Numbered from the stretch's first letter, positions 24,415 through 33,474 are shown. The stretch: 64,000 nucleotides of DNA from Sedimentitalea sp041224545 (GCF_041224545.1 NZ_JBGFGP010000126.1:19236-83235), one strand, 5' to 3'. Notes: generated from the letters alone by a model not told the origin. Made by a program: numbers and translations.

Positions 24415-26796
24415 ATGCCGCATGACGGAAGCAAACCCGATCAAGCTCAGGATCACAAACATGAACTCACGCAGACCGGTGGCGAGGGGGCCGGTGGCGC
24501 CTGCTGCGGCTCGGACGAGGGCGCGATGTGCGGCGATATCGGGCCCATAGGCGATGTGGACGCCAAGGGACGCAGTTTCCGCGTGAACGGGCTCGACTGC
24601 GCCGAGGAGGTGGCGATCCTGAACCGGGTTCTGGGGCCGGAGGTCGGCGGCGAGGAACATCTGGCGTTTGACGTCATCAACGGGCGGATGACGGTGCTCG
24701 ACACGGCCAAACCGCTGAGTGACGACAAGATCATCAAGCTGATCGGCTCAACGGGCATGAACGCCAGCCTCTGGGATGCCGAAGGCGCCGCCGAGGCCCA
24801 GGCCGCGCATCTGAAGCGGCAGAAATTCTTCACTGTGCTCTCGGGCGGCTTCTGGGCGGCTGGCTTCGGCTATCATATCGTGGAATCCGGGTTCCAGGGG
24901 GCGATCGGACTGTTCGCCGGCCATGGTGAGGCGGCGATGCCGCTGGCCGAGAGCCTTCTGTTTCTGGCCGCCATCGTCTTCGGCGCCTGGCTGGTGGCAC
25001 CCAAGGCGGTTTCGTCCGCACGCAGGCTGTCGCCCGACATGAACCTGCTGATGGTCGTCGCGGTCACCGGCGCGATCTTTCTCGGCGAGTATTTCGAGGC
25101 GGCGACGGTGGCCTTCTTCTTCTCGCTCTCGCTCTATCTGGAAAGCTGGAGCGTAGGGCGGGCGCGCAATGCCGTGGCGGCCCTTCTCGATCTGGCGCCG
25201 CCCACGGCGCGAGTGATCCGCGACGACGGGTCCGAGGCGGACGTGCTGGCCGCGCAGGTTGCGGTGGGTGACCGGTTCGTGGTGCGCGGCGGCGACCGCA
25301 TCCCGCTCGACGGCGAGGTGGTCGACGGGATCGGCGGCGTCAACCAGGCGCCGATCACTGGCGAGAGCGCGCTGGTGACGAAGGAACCAGGCGACGAGGT
25401 CTATGCCGGCACGATCAACGGCGACGGCACGCTGACGGTGCGGGCAACGAAACCGGCCTCGGACACCGTGCTGTCGCGCATCATCCGTATGGTCAGCGAG
25501 GCGCATTCGCGCCGCGCCAACGTGGAACAATGGGTGGCAAAGTTCGCCCGTATCTACACGCCCATCGTGATGGTGCTGGCGATTGCCATCGCGGTGCTTC
25601 CGCCGCTGGTGGCGGGCGGCGCCTGGGATTACTGGTTCTACAACGCGCTGGTGCTTCTGGTCATCGCCTGCCCCTGCGCGCTGGTCATCTCCACACCTGT
25701 CTCCATCGTCGCGGCGCTCGCCTCGTCGGCGCGCAACGGCGTGCTGATCAAGGGCGGCGCCTATGTCGAGGCCCCGGGGCGGATCACCGCGCTGGCGATG
25801 GACAAGACCGGCACCATTACCGAGGGCGAGCCCGAGGTCGCCTCGGTGCATCCGCTGGGCGGCACGACCGAGCGCGAATTGCTGGAAGCCGCGGCAGCGC
25901 TTGAGGCGCGGTCGTCGCACCCGCTGGCGCGCGCGATCCTGGCGCGCACCCAGGTCGTGGGTATCGGCGGCGAAGCGGCAGAGGACACCCGCACCGTGCC
26001 CGGCCGCGGCGTCGAGGGCACGTTCGGGGGCCGGGCGATCTGGCTGGGTTCGGACCGCTTCGCCGCCGAGAAGGGCATCGACGGCTCGCTGCCGGAAGAG
26101 TTGCGGGAGCGCATCGAGGGCGCGGGCAGCACGCTGGTCGCGGTGGGCGACAGTGAAAAGCTTCTGGGCGTGCTTGAGCTGCGCGACCGCATCCGCGCCG
26201 ATTCCAAGGGCATCGTGGCGCGGCTGCACGCGCAGGGCGTCAAGACAATCGTCATGCTAACCGGTGACAACGAGCGCACCGCGCGCGCCGTTGCTGCCGA
26301 GGTCGGGATCGACGAGGTGCGGGCCGAACTTCTGCCCGAACAGAAGGTCGAGGCCATCGAGGAACTGGTGGAAAGCCATGACATGGTGGCGATGATCGGC
26401 GACGGGGTGAACGACGCCCCGGCCATGGCGCGGGCGCATTTCGGTATCGCCATGGGCGCCATCGGCTCGGACGCGGCAGTCGAGACCGCCGACATCGCGC
26501 TGATGACCGACGATATCGGCAAGGTGCCCTGGCTGATCGGCCATTCGCGCCGGACCATGTGGATCATCCGCCAGAACATCGGCATGTCGCTCGCCACCAA
26601 GGCGGTGTTCGTCGGGCTCACCGCCTTCGGCATGGCCTCGATGTGGGGCGCGATCGCCGCCGATGTCGGCGTGTCGCTGCTGGTGGTGATGAACGCGCTG
26701 CGCCTCCTGAACGGCAAGGCCGGAGGCGGCGCGAAGAAGGGTGGTAAAGGACTCGGCGAAGAGATGGCCGCCGGCGCACTTATGCATGGCCATTAG
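24415..26796 (+). CDS. zntA: Zn/Cd/Pb-exporting P1B-type ATPase (ZntA/CadA-like)
   Basis: 793 residues from MPHDGSKPDQ behind GGAG; an earlier ATG at 24388 lies at the predicted transcription start and is unlikely. The N-terminus is Cys/His-rich (GGACCGSDEGAMCGD), with one metal-domain-like segment (VNGLDCAEEVA) having a single Cys instead of CxxC. Then come membrane helices, the phosphatase motif TGES, the ion site CPC (near residues 419-421), the phosphorylation site DKTGT (Asp463), the SSHPLA His-Pro motif, MLTGDN and GDGVNDAP. The last helix has AADVGVSLLVVMNALRLL; its Asp fits the P1B-2 divalent class. It exports Zn, Cd or Pb to the periplasm and is probably controlled by a MerR protein at the operator upstream. 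Confidence 0.93.
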   Translation: MPHDGSKPDQAQDHKHELTQTGGEGAGGACCGSDEGAMCGDIGPIGDVDAKGRSFRVNGLDCAEEVAILNRVLGPEVGGEEHLAFDVINGRMTVLDTAKPLSDDKIIKLIGSTGMNASLWDAEGAAEAQAAHLKRQKFFTVLSGGFWAAGFGYHIVESGFQGAIGLFAGHGEAAMPLAESLLFLAAIVFGAWLVAPKAVSSARRLSPDMNLLMVVAVTGAIFLGEYFEAATVAFFFSLSLYLESWSVGRARNAVAALLDLAPPTARVIRDDGSEADVLAAQVAVGDRFVVRGGDRIPLDGEVVDGIGGVNQAPITGESALVTKEPGDEVYAGTINGDGTLTVRATKPASDTVLSRIIRMVSEAHSRRANVEQWVAKFARIYTPIVMVLAIAIAVLPPLVAGGAWDYWFYNALVLLVIACPCALVISTPVSIVAALASSARNGVLIKGGAYVEAPGRITALAMDKTGTITEGEPEVASVHPLGGTTERELLEAAAALEARSSHPLARAILARTQVVGIGGEAAEDTRTVPGRGVEGTFGGRAIWLGSDRFAAEKGIDGSLPEELRERIEGAGSTLVAVGDSEKLLGVLELRDRIRADSKGIVARLHAQGVKTIVMLTGDNERTARAVAAEVGIDEVRAELLPEQKVEAIEELVESHDMVAMIGDGVNDAPAMARAHFGIAMGAIGSDAAVETADIALMTDDIGKVPWLIGHSRRTMWIIRQNIGMSLATKAVFVGLTAFGMASMWGAIAADVGVSLLVVMNALRLLNGKAGGGAKKGGKGLGEEMAAGALMHGH

Positions 26797-26842
26797 ACAG
26801 TGGAAACGAGCGTCAGTGTTAACGGGAGCCGGACGGCGTACA

Positions 26843-27811
26843 CTACCGCAGCATCCATTCTCCATCGGGGAAAAACGCATGGAAAGCGAATGCGAACATG
26901 ACATCGTGCGGCACGTCCTTTCCGTCCTTGCGGACCCGGATCGTTCCGACATTCCGTCCGCGCCCGATCCGCGCCGTATCCAGCGCCGACGCTTGCCCGG
27001 ACGCCCACGAGATGGTGAAGCCAGCCTCGGCAATCTCTCCCTCCGCCGCCAGCCGCGGTACTGGCCAGGCACGGTTGCCGACGCGAACCACGCGCGCCAG
27101 GGGTTGAATGCCGTGCGGCGGCATCTCGCCGTTGTAGAGAAACGGCCGGCTCGAACTGTCATAGCTGACGTAGGGGTTCCGTCCATATGTTCTGGGGAAG
27201 GCGGGCTGGGCCATGACGAGCCCCTCCGGGTTGCGCGTCTTGAATTCGGACCAGCTCTCCATCCAGCTTGGCAGGGGGGTTAAGTACGCCCCGGTATATT
27301 CGCCGACGATCCCTTCGCCCACCGCCTGCTGCCACCAGCTTTCGGTTTCGCGGTCGTACATGATCAGGTTCGACCCTCGCAGCTTGCCCGTAACGCCGAA
27401 GGTCAGAACCCGCCCGTTCACGCGCCGGTCAAACGTCGGAGCGGAGTTGCAAAGCGGGCAGTAGGTGACCGCATAAGGGACACCGCCGGCCTTGTCGTTT
27501 ATGATCTCGTGCCAGGTCAGGTATCGGATCGGGTAGGCGCGCGGAGTTTCGCCTTCAATCTCGACGGTTACGACAGGCTCGCGGTTTTCGATTTTTGTTT
27601 CATTACCGGCGCGAATGAACTGCGGATCGCTGAGCGCGGGAATCCCGTCCCTGGGCGGCCCGCCCGAAAGGATTTCGGTCCAGCTTTCGACATTGGTCAT
27701 CTCGAAGTTCGTTTTCGGCCATTCGTACTGCCAGAACTCCGGGTTCGCCGACGCCTGTGTCGCCATCAAAGCCACCGATAAGGTCGCGGCGGTCAATAGA
27801 TTTGTGCGCAT
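26843..27811 (-). CDS. DUF3179 family secreted protein
   Basis: 322 residues from MRTNLLTAATLSVALMATQASA, a signal peptide; the ATG follows GGAGG by seven bases, and longer starts use TTG. DUF3179 is seen in AYPIRYLTWHEIINDKAGG, then TYCPLCNSAPTFDRRVNG with a CPLC pair, and LTFGVTGKLRGSNLIMYD. The family is widespread, secreted and of unknown function; the CPLC and nearby His suggest metal or thiol binding. It converges with the ATPase gene, 46 bases apart, and is not in the same operon. It is followed on the minus strand by the phn-like operon's tail only at a distance of 175 bases. Confidence 0.85.
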   Translation of the reverse strand: MRTNLLTAATLSVALMATQASANPEFWQYEWPKTNFEMTNVESWTEILSGGPPRDGIPALSDPQFIRAGNETKIENREPVVTVEIEGETPRAYPIRYLTWHEIINDKAGGVPYAVTYCPLCNSAPTFDRRVNGRVLTFGVTGKLRGSNLIMYDRETESWWQQAVGEGIVGEYTGAYLTPLPSWMESWSEFKTRNPEGLVMAQPAFPRTYGRNPYVSYDSSSRPFLYNGEMPPHGIQPLARVVRVGNRAWPVPRLAAEGEIAEAGFTISWASGQASALDTARIGRGRNVGTIRVRKDGKDVPHDVMFAFAFHAFFPDGEWMLR

Positions 27812-27986
27812 TCTCCATCCTCCCTGGGACAATCAACAATCTGCCAGAGCGCGGTTCACCGATATAGACCGGATCACGAGGTATTGAGAGATTGTTTGGG
27901 CCGGGAACGCGGATTGTCCTGCGAAGGGGGCGAGTCTTCCTGATCTCCGGTCCCTGCGCCGTCACGCGGCGGACAACGCAATTCAA

Positions 27987-28745
27987 TCAGGAAACCCTGC
28001 GGCGGAGAAGCACATTGAGCGCCTCGATGGCGACCACCATCACCACCACCGCGATCGTGACGCTGGCGGCCTTGTCGTACTGGAAGGACCGCACGTAGGT
28101 CTGGATGTAAAAGCCGATGCCCCCCGCGCCGACGATCCCGAGGATAAGCGATTCGCGCAGGTTGAGCTCGAAGCGGAAAATCGTGTCGCGCGCCACCACC
28201 GGCGCCATCTGCGGCCAGATCGCGTATCTCAGGCGCACCAGCGGCCCCGCACCGGCGCTTTCCAGCGCCGCGATCGGGGGCCGAGCGACGCCGTCGATAG
28301 CCTCGGCATAGAACTTGGCCAGCATGCCCGTGGCGTGAAAGGCGACCGCAATGATGCCGGGCAGGGGGCCAAGCCCGACCGCGCCCACCATCAGCATGGC
28401 GACCAGGATCAGCGGCACCGCACGGATGATCGCCAGCAGGCTTCGAAGCGGCCGGTGGATCGCGGCCGGCGCCATGGTTTCCGAGGCGAGGACGCCAAGC
28501 GGCACCGACAGAAGCACCGAGCCGAGCGTACCGAGAATGGCGATGCGTAGTGTCTCGGCGCTGCCCTTCACGATCTCGGCGGTAACGGTCGGGTCGGGCG
28601 GGATCATCCGGCCGATGAAATCGGCGATCCGGGGGCCCGCTGACAGGACCCGGGCGATGTCGACTTCGGTGGTGATAAACGACCACAGCACAGCCGCCCC
28701 GATCAGCGCCCCGGCCAGAAAGCCCGAAAATCCACGGTCCGCCAT
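27987..28745 (-). CDS. PhnE-like ABC transporter permease
   Basis: 252 residues from MADRGFSGFLAGALIGAAVL, with about six membrane helices. LESAGAGPLVRLRYAIWPQMAP fits the EAA loop that contacts the ATPase, and SLILGIVGAGGIGFYIQTYV is the most conserved PhnE-type segment. The ATG overlaps the ATPase stop as TGATG. It is the last gene of a four-gene operon with MauG-like, PhnD-like and PhnC-like genes. PhnE-like permeases import phosphonate, phosphite, hypophosphite or other ligands, and the substrate here is not known. No C-P lyase genes are near. Confidence 0.87.
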   Translation of the reverse strand: MADRGFSGFLAGALIGAAVLWSFITTEVDIARVLSAGPRIADFIGRMIPPDPTVTAEIVKGSAETLRIAILGTLGSVLLSVPLGVLASETMAPAAIHRPLRSLLAIIRAVPLILVAMLMVGAVGLGPLPGIIAVAFHATGMLAKFYAEAIDGVARPPIAALESAGAGPLVRLRYAIWPQMAPVVARDTIFRFELNLRESLILGIVGAGGIGFYIQTYVRSFQYDKAASVTIAVVVMVVAIEALNVLLRRRVS

Positions 28746-29527
28746 CAGTGCACGACCTGAAGCCGCGCGGCGACCGTGGCGTCGTCGTCGCGGTAAAGCG
28801 CGGCCTCGTCGCCCTCGGTCAGGGCATCGGCCGGCAGGTCGAAAAGAACGCGCCCGTTGCGCATGCCGACGACGCGGTCGGCGAAGCGGCGCGCAAGTTC
28901 GGGCTGGTGCGAGGAAAAGACCGTGGTCGCGCCGCGCGACCGCCCGGCCTCGGTCAGAAGCCCTAGAATGTCGGCGGCCCGCGCCGGATCGAGGTTCGAG
29001 ACCGGTTCGTCGGCAAGGATCAGCTTCGGTTCCTGCGCCAGACAGCGGGCGATCGCCACCCGCTGACGCTGGCCGCCGCTCAGCGTGTCGACCCGGCGGT
29101 CGGCCAGATCGGCGATGCCGCAATCCTCAAGCGCGCGGCGGACGATCGCGGCGTCATGTGCCGCCGGACTTCCGAAAAGCGCGCGCGCCGTGCCCATCCG
29201 CCCCAGCCGGCCGTTCAGGACGTTGCGTCGGACGCTCGACCTTTCGACCAGCGCGAATTCCTGAAAGATAAAGCCGGTGTCGGCGCGGTCGCGGCGCGGC
29301 GGCGCACGGTCCGGCGACAGCGCCGCGCCCAATACCGCGACCCGCCCGCGCCATCCCCTCAGCCGGCCGTCGAGCAGCGTCAGAAGCGTGGTCTTGCCGG
29401 CGCCCGAAGGGCCCAGCAGGGCAAGGGTTTCGCCGTCGCCGCCGGCAAGGTTCACCGACGCAAGCGCAGGGATGTCCGCGCTGGAATGGGCAAAGCTCAG
29501 ATCGCCGATCTCGATCGCGCGGGTCAT
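28745..29527 (-). CDS. PhnC-like ABC transporter ATPase
   Basis: 260 residues. Walker A LLGPSGAGKTTLL lies near residues 38-47, the Q-loop is in FIFQEFALVERSS, the signature motif LSGGQRQRVAIARCLA follows, and Walker B LILADEPVSNLDP and the H-loop SSHQPE complete the ABC domain. It is the cytoplasmic energy subunit of the transporter whose permease is encoded next. It starts overlapping the binding-protein gene. The fold and order are the same as phosphonate transporters, but the regulator next door is of the metal-sensing DtxR family. Confidence 0.9.
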   Translation of the reverse strand: MTRAIEIGDLSFAHSSADIPALASVNLAGGDGETLALLGPSGAGKTTLLTLLDGRLRGWRGRVAVLGAALSPDRAPPRRDRADTGFIFQEFALVERSSVRRNVLNGRLGRMGTARALFGSPAAHDAAIVRRALEDCGIADLADRRVDTLSGGQRQRVAIARCLAQEPKLILADEPVSNLDPARAADILGLLTEAGRSRGATTVFSSHQPELARRFADRVVGMRNGRVLFDLPADALTEGDEAALYRDDDATVAARLQVVH

Positions 29528-30399
29528 TTCAAGAGCCCGTGCGCGCGCGCCATCGCGCGGACCCCGTCATAGGCCGCGGTGTCGGCGGGCACGTAGCCGT
29601 CCGGCCCGTAAAGATAGCGTAGCAGCCCCCGGTTTTCGGGCGCGTTGAGACGCAGCATCGCCGCGACGAAACGGGCCGAAAGTTCGGGGTCGAGTCCCGG
29701 GCGCGCGATCACCACATGGCTCGGGATCGCCGGGCTTTCGGCGATCCAGGTCACCTCGGCCTGCTGTGCGGGCGTCAACAGCAGATCGGCGTATTGGCTG
29801 GCGCCGGCGGCATCGACCAGACCCGCCGCCATCGCCTGCATCGCCTGCTGATAGCCACCGGCAAAGTAGATCTGACCGAAGAAAGCGTCCGCCGCGCCCG
29901 GTCCGTCGATCAGCCCCGCGCGCTGAAACTCGGCCAGCGGATAGAGGTAGCCCGATTCCGAAATCGGATCGGCAAAGGCGATATCGCGGCCTTTGAGGTC
30001 CGCCAGCGCCCGGATCCCGCTGTCGCGGCGCACGAAGACGCGGCCCGTATAGTTTGCCGCGCCTCGGTAGACTTCCGACAAGAGCGGCACGGCACCGATC
30101 TCGGCCTCGGCCAGCACGAAGGGCAGCGCGCCCATGAAGGAAATGTCGGCGTCGCCGTTTCTCAGCGCCTCGACGGCGGCGGCGTGGTCGATGGTGACAA
30201 AACCCTCGACCGGGTGGCCGATCCGCTGCGACAGCCAGCCGGTGATGGCCGCTATGTCGCCCAGAAGCTTTTCGGGGTTTTCCTGCGGGATGAAGGCCAG
30301 CCGCAGCGGCGCGCCCTGGGCGAAGGCGGGCAGCGCCTGCCCAAGCGCCGCGGCCGCGGTCAGGGTCAGCGCCCCGCGTCGGGTGATCGGCCCTGTCAT
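29524..30399 (-). CDS. PhnD-like periplasmic binding protein
   Basis: 291 residues from MTGPITRRGALTLTAAAALG, a twin-arginine-type signal. It is a PhnD/TRAP-independent binding-protein-like fold: LRLAFIPQENPEKLLGDIA, then DADISFMGALPFVLAE, SGIRALADLKGRDIAFADP, and GLVDAAGASQYADLL, all matching the phosphate/phosphite/phosphonate binding family. The ligand-contacting residues cannot be read reliably. The start overlaps the MauG-like stop as TGATG, so the two are coupled. Export by Tat, rather than Sec, could mean that it folds with a cofactor or metal before export, though this is only a possibility. Confidence 0.87.
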   Translation of the reverse strand: MTGPITRRGALTLTAAAALGQALPAFAQGAPLRLAFIPQENPEKLLGDIAAITGWLSQRIGHPVEGFVTIDHAAAVEALRNGDADISFMGALPFVLAEAEIGAVPLLSEVYRGAANYTGRVFVRRDSGIRALADLKGRDIAFADPISESGYLYPLAEFQRAGLIDGPGAADAFFGQIYFAGGYQQAMQAMAAGLVDAAGASQYADLLLTPAQQAEVTWIAESPAIPSHVVIARPGLDPELSARFVAAMLRLNAPENRGLLRYLYGPDGYVPADTAAYDGVRAMARAHGLLK

Positions 30400-32282
30400 C
30401 AGAACGCCTCGGCCTCGATGGCCCCGGCCTGGGCCTTGAACGCCTGCCACTCCGCCTCGGCATCTGCCCAGTCGCCGCCGCGCACCGCCACGCCGACCGC
30501 CGCCAGCCGGTCGGCCAGCGCATAGACCTGCGGCCGCGCGGCAAGGTTCGCCATGGTGCTGGCGTCCAGCGCAAGGTCGCCCGCCACGGTATCGGTCAGA
30601 AGCAGGATGTGCTGTGCGTCGCGCCGCGGCAGCAGCGTGTCCAGCGTCGAGGCGAAGGTGGTCAGTTCCGCAAACGCCAGCCGGAAGGGCGTGTTTTCGG
30701 CGTCGAACGCCTCGTATGGGTCATCCGCCCCGCCGACGGCTTCCAGATAGGCGGTCAGGTCTGCCCGTTCATCGGCGCCAAGGCCAAGGCCTTTGGTGGC
30801 GTCGAACCAGTCGACCACGGCGGCCAGCGTCGGCAGCGACCCGTCGTGGAAATAGGGCGCGGTATAGGCCGCCCCCAAGAGCGTCGGCGTGTCGAAGGCC
30901 CCCGACCGCGCACCGTCGTAGCCCGGCGGGGCCGAACCGATATCATGCGCCAGCCGGTCGATGAAATTGGCCGAGGGCTGGTGGCAGGTCGCGCAGGACT
31001 GCCCGCCCAGGCCGGCGAAGGGGCGGTTGAAGATCGCCTCGCCCCGGCGCGCGGCGGCCGGGGCCGCATCGCTCAGGCGCCCATCCGCGGCCAGCATCGC
31101 ATTCGGCAGGAAATCGAATTCCAGCATATAGGCCATCAGCGCATCCAGCATGAAGGGCGTCGGTTCGGCCCCCGCGAACTCTCCCACGATCACGTTGCGG
31201 GTAAATTCGCGCAGGCCCGCGACGCGCCCGTCGCGGCCGTAGGGCGCGGTGAAACGGATGCCGCGCAGGCTGGGCGTGTCGACCGGGTCGTCGCGCCGGT
31301 CGTTGGCGATCGGGTTGAAAAAGGGGCTGTCGACGTCCATGCCGCCCGCGGCGTGGCTGAGACCCGGCACGAACAGGCGGTTGTTGGCTTCGGACCGGTT
31401 GTGGCAGGTGGCGCAGGAAATCCCCAGATCGCGCGCCGGCGCGCCGAAGATCTGCGGGCTGTCGAACAGCATGTCGCCATAGGCCACCAGCGGCAGGTCG
31501 GCCTCATCTATGCCTTCTTCCTCGAACCGCAGCACCAGCCGCGGCAGCGGGTTCTGGGCAAAGATGTCGCTGCCGGGCGGCAGGCTGGGCGGGACCGTCA
31601 CAGCGCGCCCCGAGACCGCAACGCTTTCGGGCACCGCACTCAGGCTCGCGCGCGGCGCGAATGCGGGACGAAGGTAGTTATCGGCCAGATAGTCCGCGAT
31701 CACGGTTCGCGCGGCCTCTGCCGCCGCGGTGTCGGGTTCGCTCGCCCCCGCACCCAGCACGCCGGCACGGCCGAGGCTGTTGCCCAGTTCAAGCCATGCG
31801 CGGCCAAGCCTGCGGGCGGCCTCAGCGTCGGCGGCGGCAATGCCATCGGCGAAGGCGCGGTAAACCTCGCGGGCCGCGTTCATCGAACGTTGCGCGACGG
31901 CGGGGTCTTCGGCGGCAACGGCGCGGTCAAGCTCTTCGGTGATCCGCGCGGCGATCAGACGGGTCGCGGCGGCGAAGGTGGCCTGCCGGTCGCGCGCGCC
32001 GATCGCGGCGACAAGCGGGCGCGTGTCCAGCGTGCTGAGGGTTTCAAGCCGGTCCAGTGCGCCCGATGCAAAGGCCGAGCCCCGATAGGGCTTTTCCCAC
32101 GCAAGGCGGATGTCGTCCCAGGGGACCGGGGCCAGATTGCCCAGAAACAGCGTCAGCCGGTAGGCCGCGGCCTCGGGCAGCCAGGGCGCCTCTTTGGTTG
32201 GTGTCGCGGGCGCGGGACCGGCCGCCACCGCCAGCCCGATGGCCGCCGCCAGCACCCTGCCAAAAAAACCTCGCCGAACCAC
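30399..32282 (-). CDS. Di-haem MauG/cytochrome c peroxidase-like protein
   Basis: 627 residues from the GTG at 32282. An earlier in-frame ATG at 32318 lies inside the -10 box and cannot be in the transcript. The signal region is VRRGFFGRVLAAAIGLAVAAGPAPA. Two haem-binding motifs CATCH occur, near residues 291 (GISCATCHNRSEANN) and 427 (GQSCATCHQPS), with GLSHAAGGMDVDSPFF and DGRVAGLREF between them, as in MauG/BthA-type proteins. About 200 extra residues precede the first haem, and about 90 follow the last conserved part. It is the first gene of the operon, ahead of the PhnD-like gene. A peroxidase acting on a metal complex or on its own partner is possible. Confidence 0.88.
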   Translation of the reverse strand: MVRRGFFGRVLAAAIGLAVAAGPAPATPTKEAPWLPEAAAYRLTLFLGNLAPVPWDDIRLAWEKPYRGSAFASGALDRLETLSTLDTRPLVAAIGARDRQATFAAATRLIAARITEELDRAVAAEDPAVAQRSMNAAREVYRAFADGIAAADAEAARRLGRAWLELGNSLGRAGVLGAGASEPDTAAAEAARTVIADYLADNYLRPAFAPRASLSAVPESVAVSGRAVTVPPSLPPGSDIFAQNPLPRLVLRFEEEGIDEADLPLVAYGDMLFDSPQIFGAPARDLGISCATCHNRSEANNRLFVPGLSHAAGGMDVDSPFFNPIANDRRDDPVDTPSLRGIRFTAPYGRDGRVAGLREFTRNVIVGEFAGAEPTPFMLDALMAYMLEFDFLPNAMLAADGRLSDAAPAAARRGEAIFNRPFAGLGGQSCATCHQPSANFIDRLAHDIGSAPPGYDGARSGAFDTPTLLGAAYTAPYFHDGSLPTLAAVVDWFDATKGLGLGADERADLTAYLEAVGGADDPYEAFDAENTPFRLAFAELTTFASTLDTLLPRRDAQHILLLTDTVAGDLALDASTMANLAARPQVYALADRLAAVGVAVRGGDWADAEAEWQAFKAQAGAIEAEAF

Positions 32283-32300
32283 GTTCGATATCCGATCAAA

Positions 32301-32345
32301 GTTAGACACGGCTAACATATCTACCCAAAGCAAATAAGTTGTCAA
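32301..32345 (-). promoter_or_regulatory. Promoter and DtxR-type operator of the MauG-phn operon
   Basis: On the minus strand TTGACA (32345-32340) and TAGATA (32323-32318) are 16 bp apart. Directly after the -10 lies the palindrome GTTAG-N6-CTAAC (32301-32316), covering the transcription start, as expected for a repressor site. The divergent DtxR-type regulator gene starts 29 bases from this promoter. Confidence 0.78.
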
Positions 32346-32373
32346 TCCGTCGTTGCTGGGGCAGTCTCGCGAA

Positions 32374-32835
32374 ATGACGAACCTTCGGTCAAAGTCCCGT
32401 GAAGTCTTCGCCCCCGGCGATCTTTCGCCCGAAACCCAGGCCGAGGGTTTCGCCCTGGTGCGGCAGGCCCACGAAAGCGAGATGGCCGAGGATTATGTCG
32501 AACTGATCGCCGAACTGATCGAGACCTTCGGCGAGGCACGCCCGGTCGATATTGCCGAACGTCTTGGGGTCAAGCCGCCGACGGTCACCAAGAACATATC
32601 CCGCCTCAAGGCGGCGGGCCTGGTGCGGCGGGAACGCTATCGGTCGATCTTTCTGACCGAGCACGGCCAGCAACTGGCGGATGCCTGCCGGCGTCGGCAC
32701 CGGATCGTGGTGGCGTTTCTGAAAACCTTCGGGATTGACGACGACACCGCCGAGCGCGACGCCGAGGGGATCGAACACCACGTCAGCCGGGAAACGCTTA
32801 AAGCATTCGAACGCCATCTGATCGACAAGGGCTGA
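32374..32835 (+). CDS. DtxR/MntR-family metalloregulator
   Basis: 153 residues from MTNLRSKSREVFAPG. The helix-turn-helix is ETFGEARPVDIAERLGVKPPTVTKNISRLKAA, then the wing GLVRRERYRSIFLTEHG, and the dimerisation/metal part has RRRHRIVVAFLKTFG and EGIEHHVSRETLKAFERHL, with the Glu and His residues that bind metal in MntR. There is no SH3-like C-terminal domain, as in MntR. The family represses metal uptake genes when Mn or Fe is bound. It is divergent from the MauG-phn operon and very likely binds the palindrome at 32301-32316, so the transporter would be made under metal shortage. Confidence 0.87.
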   Translation: MTNLRSKSREVFAPGDLSPETQAEGFALVRQAHESEMAEDYVELIAELIETFGEARPVDIAERLGVKPPTVTKNISRLKAAGLVRRERYRSIFLTEHGQQLADACRRRHRIVVAFLKTFGIDDDTAERDAEGIEHHVSRETLKAFERHLIDKG

Positions 32836-33000
32836 CAAGAGCTTCAGTGCCGAGGTCGAATCTTCATGCGTCGGTCGAGGAGGGTGTGATGATCGCAGCC
32901 GTCATGACCACGGCGAAGCGAAGTTTCCAAAAGCGTAGCACTGCCAAGGCGGCGCGGCCCTGCGACCAACATGCCGGGCTTGAGGCGACGCTTCGATGTT

Positions 33001-33474
33001 TCAACTGCTGTGCTTGTGGCCACGCGCAACCCACGCTTGCTGCAGGAGAAGAAGCAATACGCCGCCGACCACCGCGACGTCCGAAAGATTGAACGCAGGC
33101 CAGTGCCAGTCACGGACGTAGAAATCCAGAAAATCCGTCACCGCGCCATAGCGCAGCCGGTCGGCCACGTTGCCGAGTGCGCCGCCGATCACCAGCCCGT
33201 AGGCCAATGCCTCGAGGTGGTCAGTCGCCCGCGCCATGAGCACCGCGAGCCAGACCACGATGGCGAGCGCGAGGGCCGCGAGCGCCCACCACGGCACGCC
33301 ACCCAAGAGGCCGAAGGTCACGCCGTCGTTGCGCAGAAAGACCAGTTTGAAGCCCGGAAAGACCGGGACGCCGCCGGCGAGAGCTGCGCTGTTGGCGCTG
33401 ACTACGGCCTTGGTGGCTTGGTCGGCGCCCAAGGCTGTGGCCATTCCGGCAAGGCCGGTGGTTCGGGTGAACAT
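33001..33474 (-). CDS. lspA: Lipoprotein signal peptidase II
   Basis: 157 residues with four membrane helices. The two catalytic aspartates are in GNVADRLRYG (about residue 113) and AFNLSDVAVV (about 138), both in the canonical LspA motifs. The start at MFTRTTG has GGAAGG nine bases upstream. It follows the PCuAC gene by 41 bases and is driven by the MerR-type operator at 34087-34117. LspA cleaves prolipoproteins after lipidation; chromosomes always have a copy, so this is an accessory second copy. Accessory lspA genes (PbrC) accompany lead/zinc/cadmium resistance clusters in other bacteria. Confidence 0.92.
   Translation of the reverse strand: MFTRTTGLAGMATALGADQATKAVVSANSAALAGGVPVFPGFKLVFLRNDGVTFGLLGGVPWWALAALALAIVVWLAVLMARATDHLEALAYGLVIGGALGNVADRLRYGAVTDFLDFYVRDWHWPAFNLSDVAVVGGVLLLLLQQAWVARGHKHSS

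Noticed and set aside
24748..26229. A 493-codon minus-strand frame opposite the P-type ATPase
   Set aside because: All the ATPase motifs are on the other strand; this frame is His/Arg-rich noise.
27987..30399. Naming the transporter genes phnCDE and calling it a phosphonate importer
   Set aside because: The family includes importers of phosphite, phosphate and other ligands, no phosphonate-degrading genes are near, and the regulator is of a metal-sensing family.
30609..32315. A 568-codon plus-strand frame opposite the MauG-like gene
   Set aside because: Its sequence is low-complexity Arg/Gly/Gln-rich and the opposite strand holds two clear haem motifs and a signal peptide.
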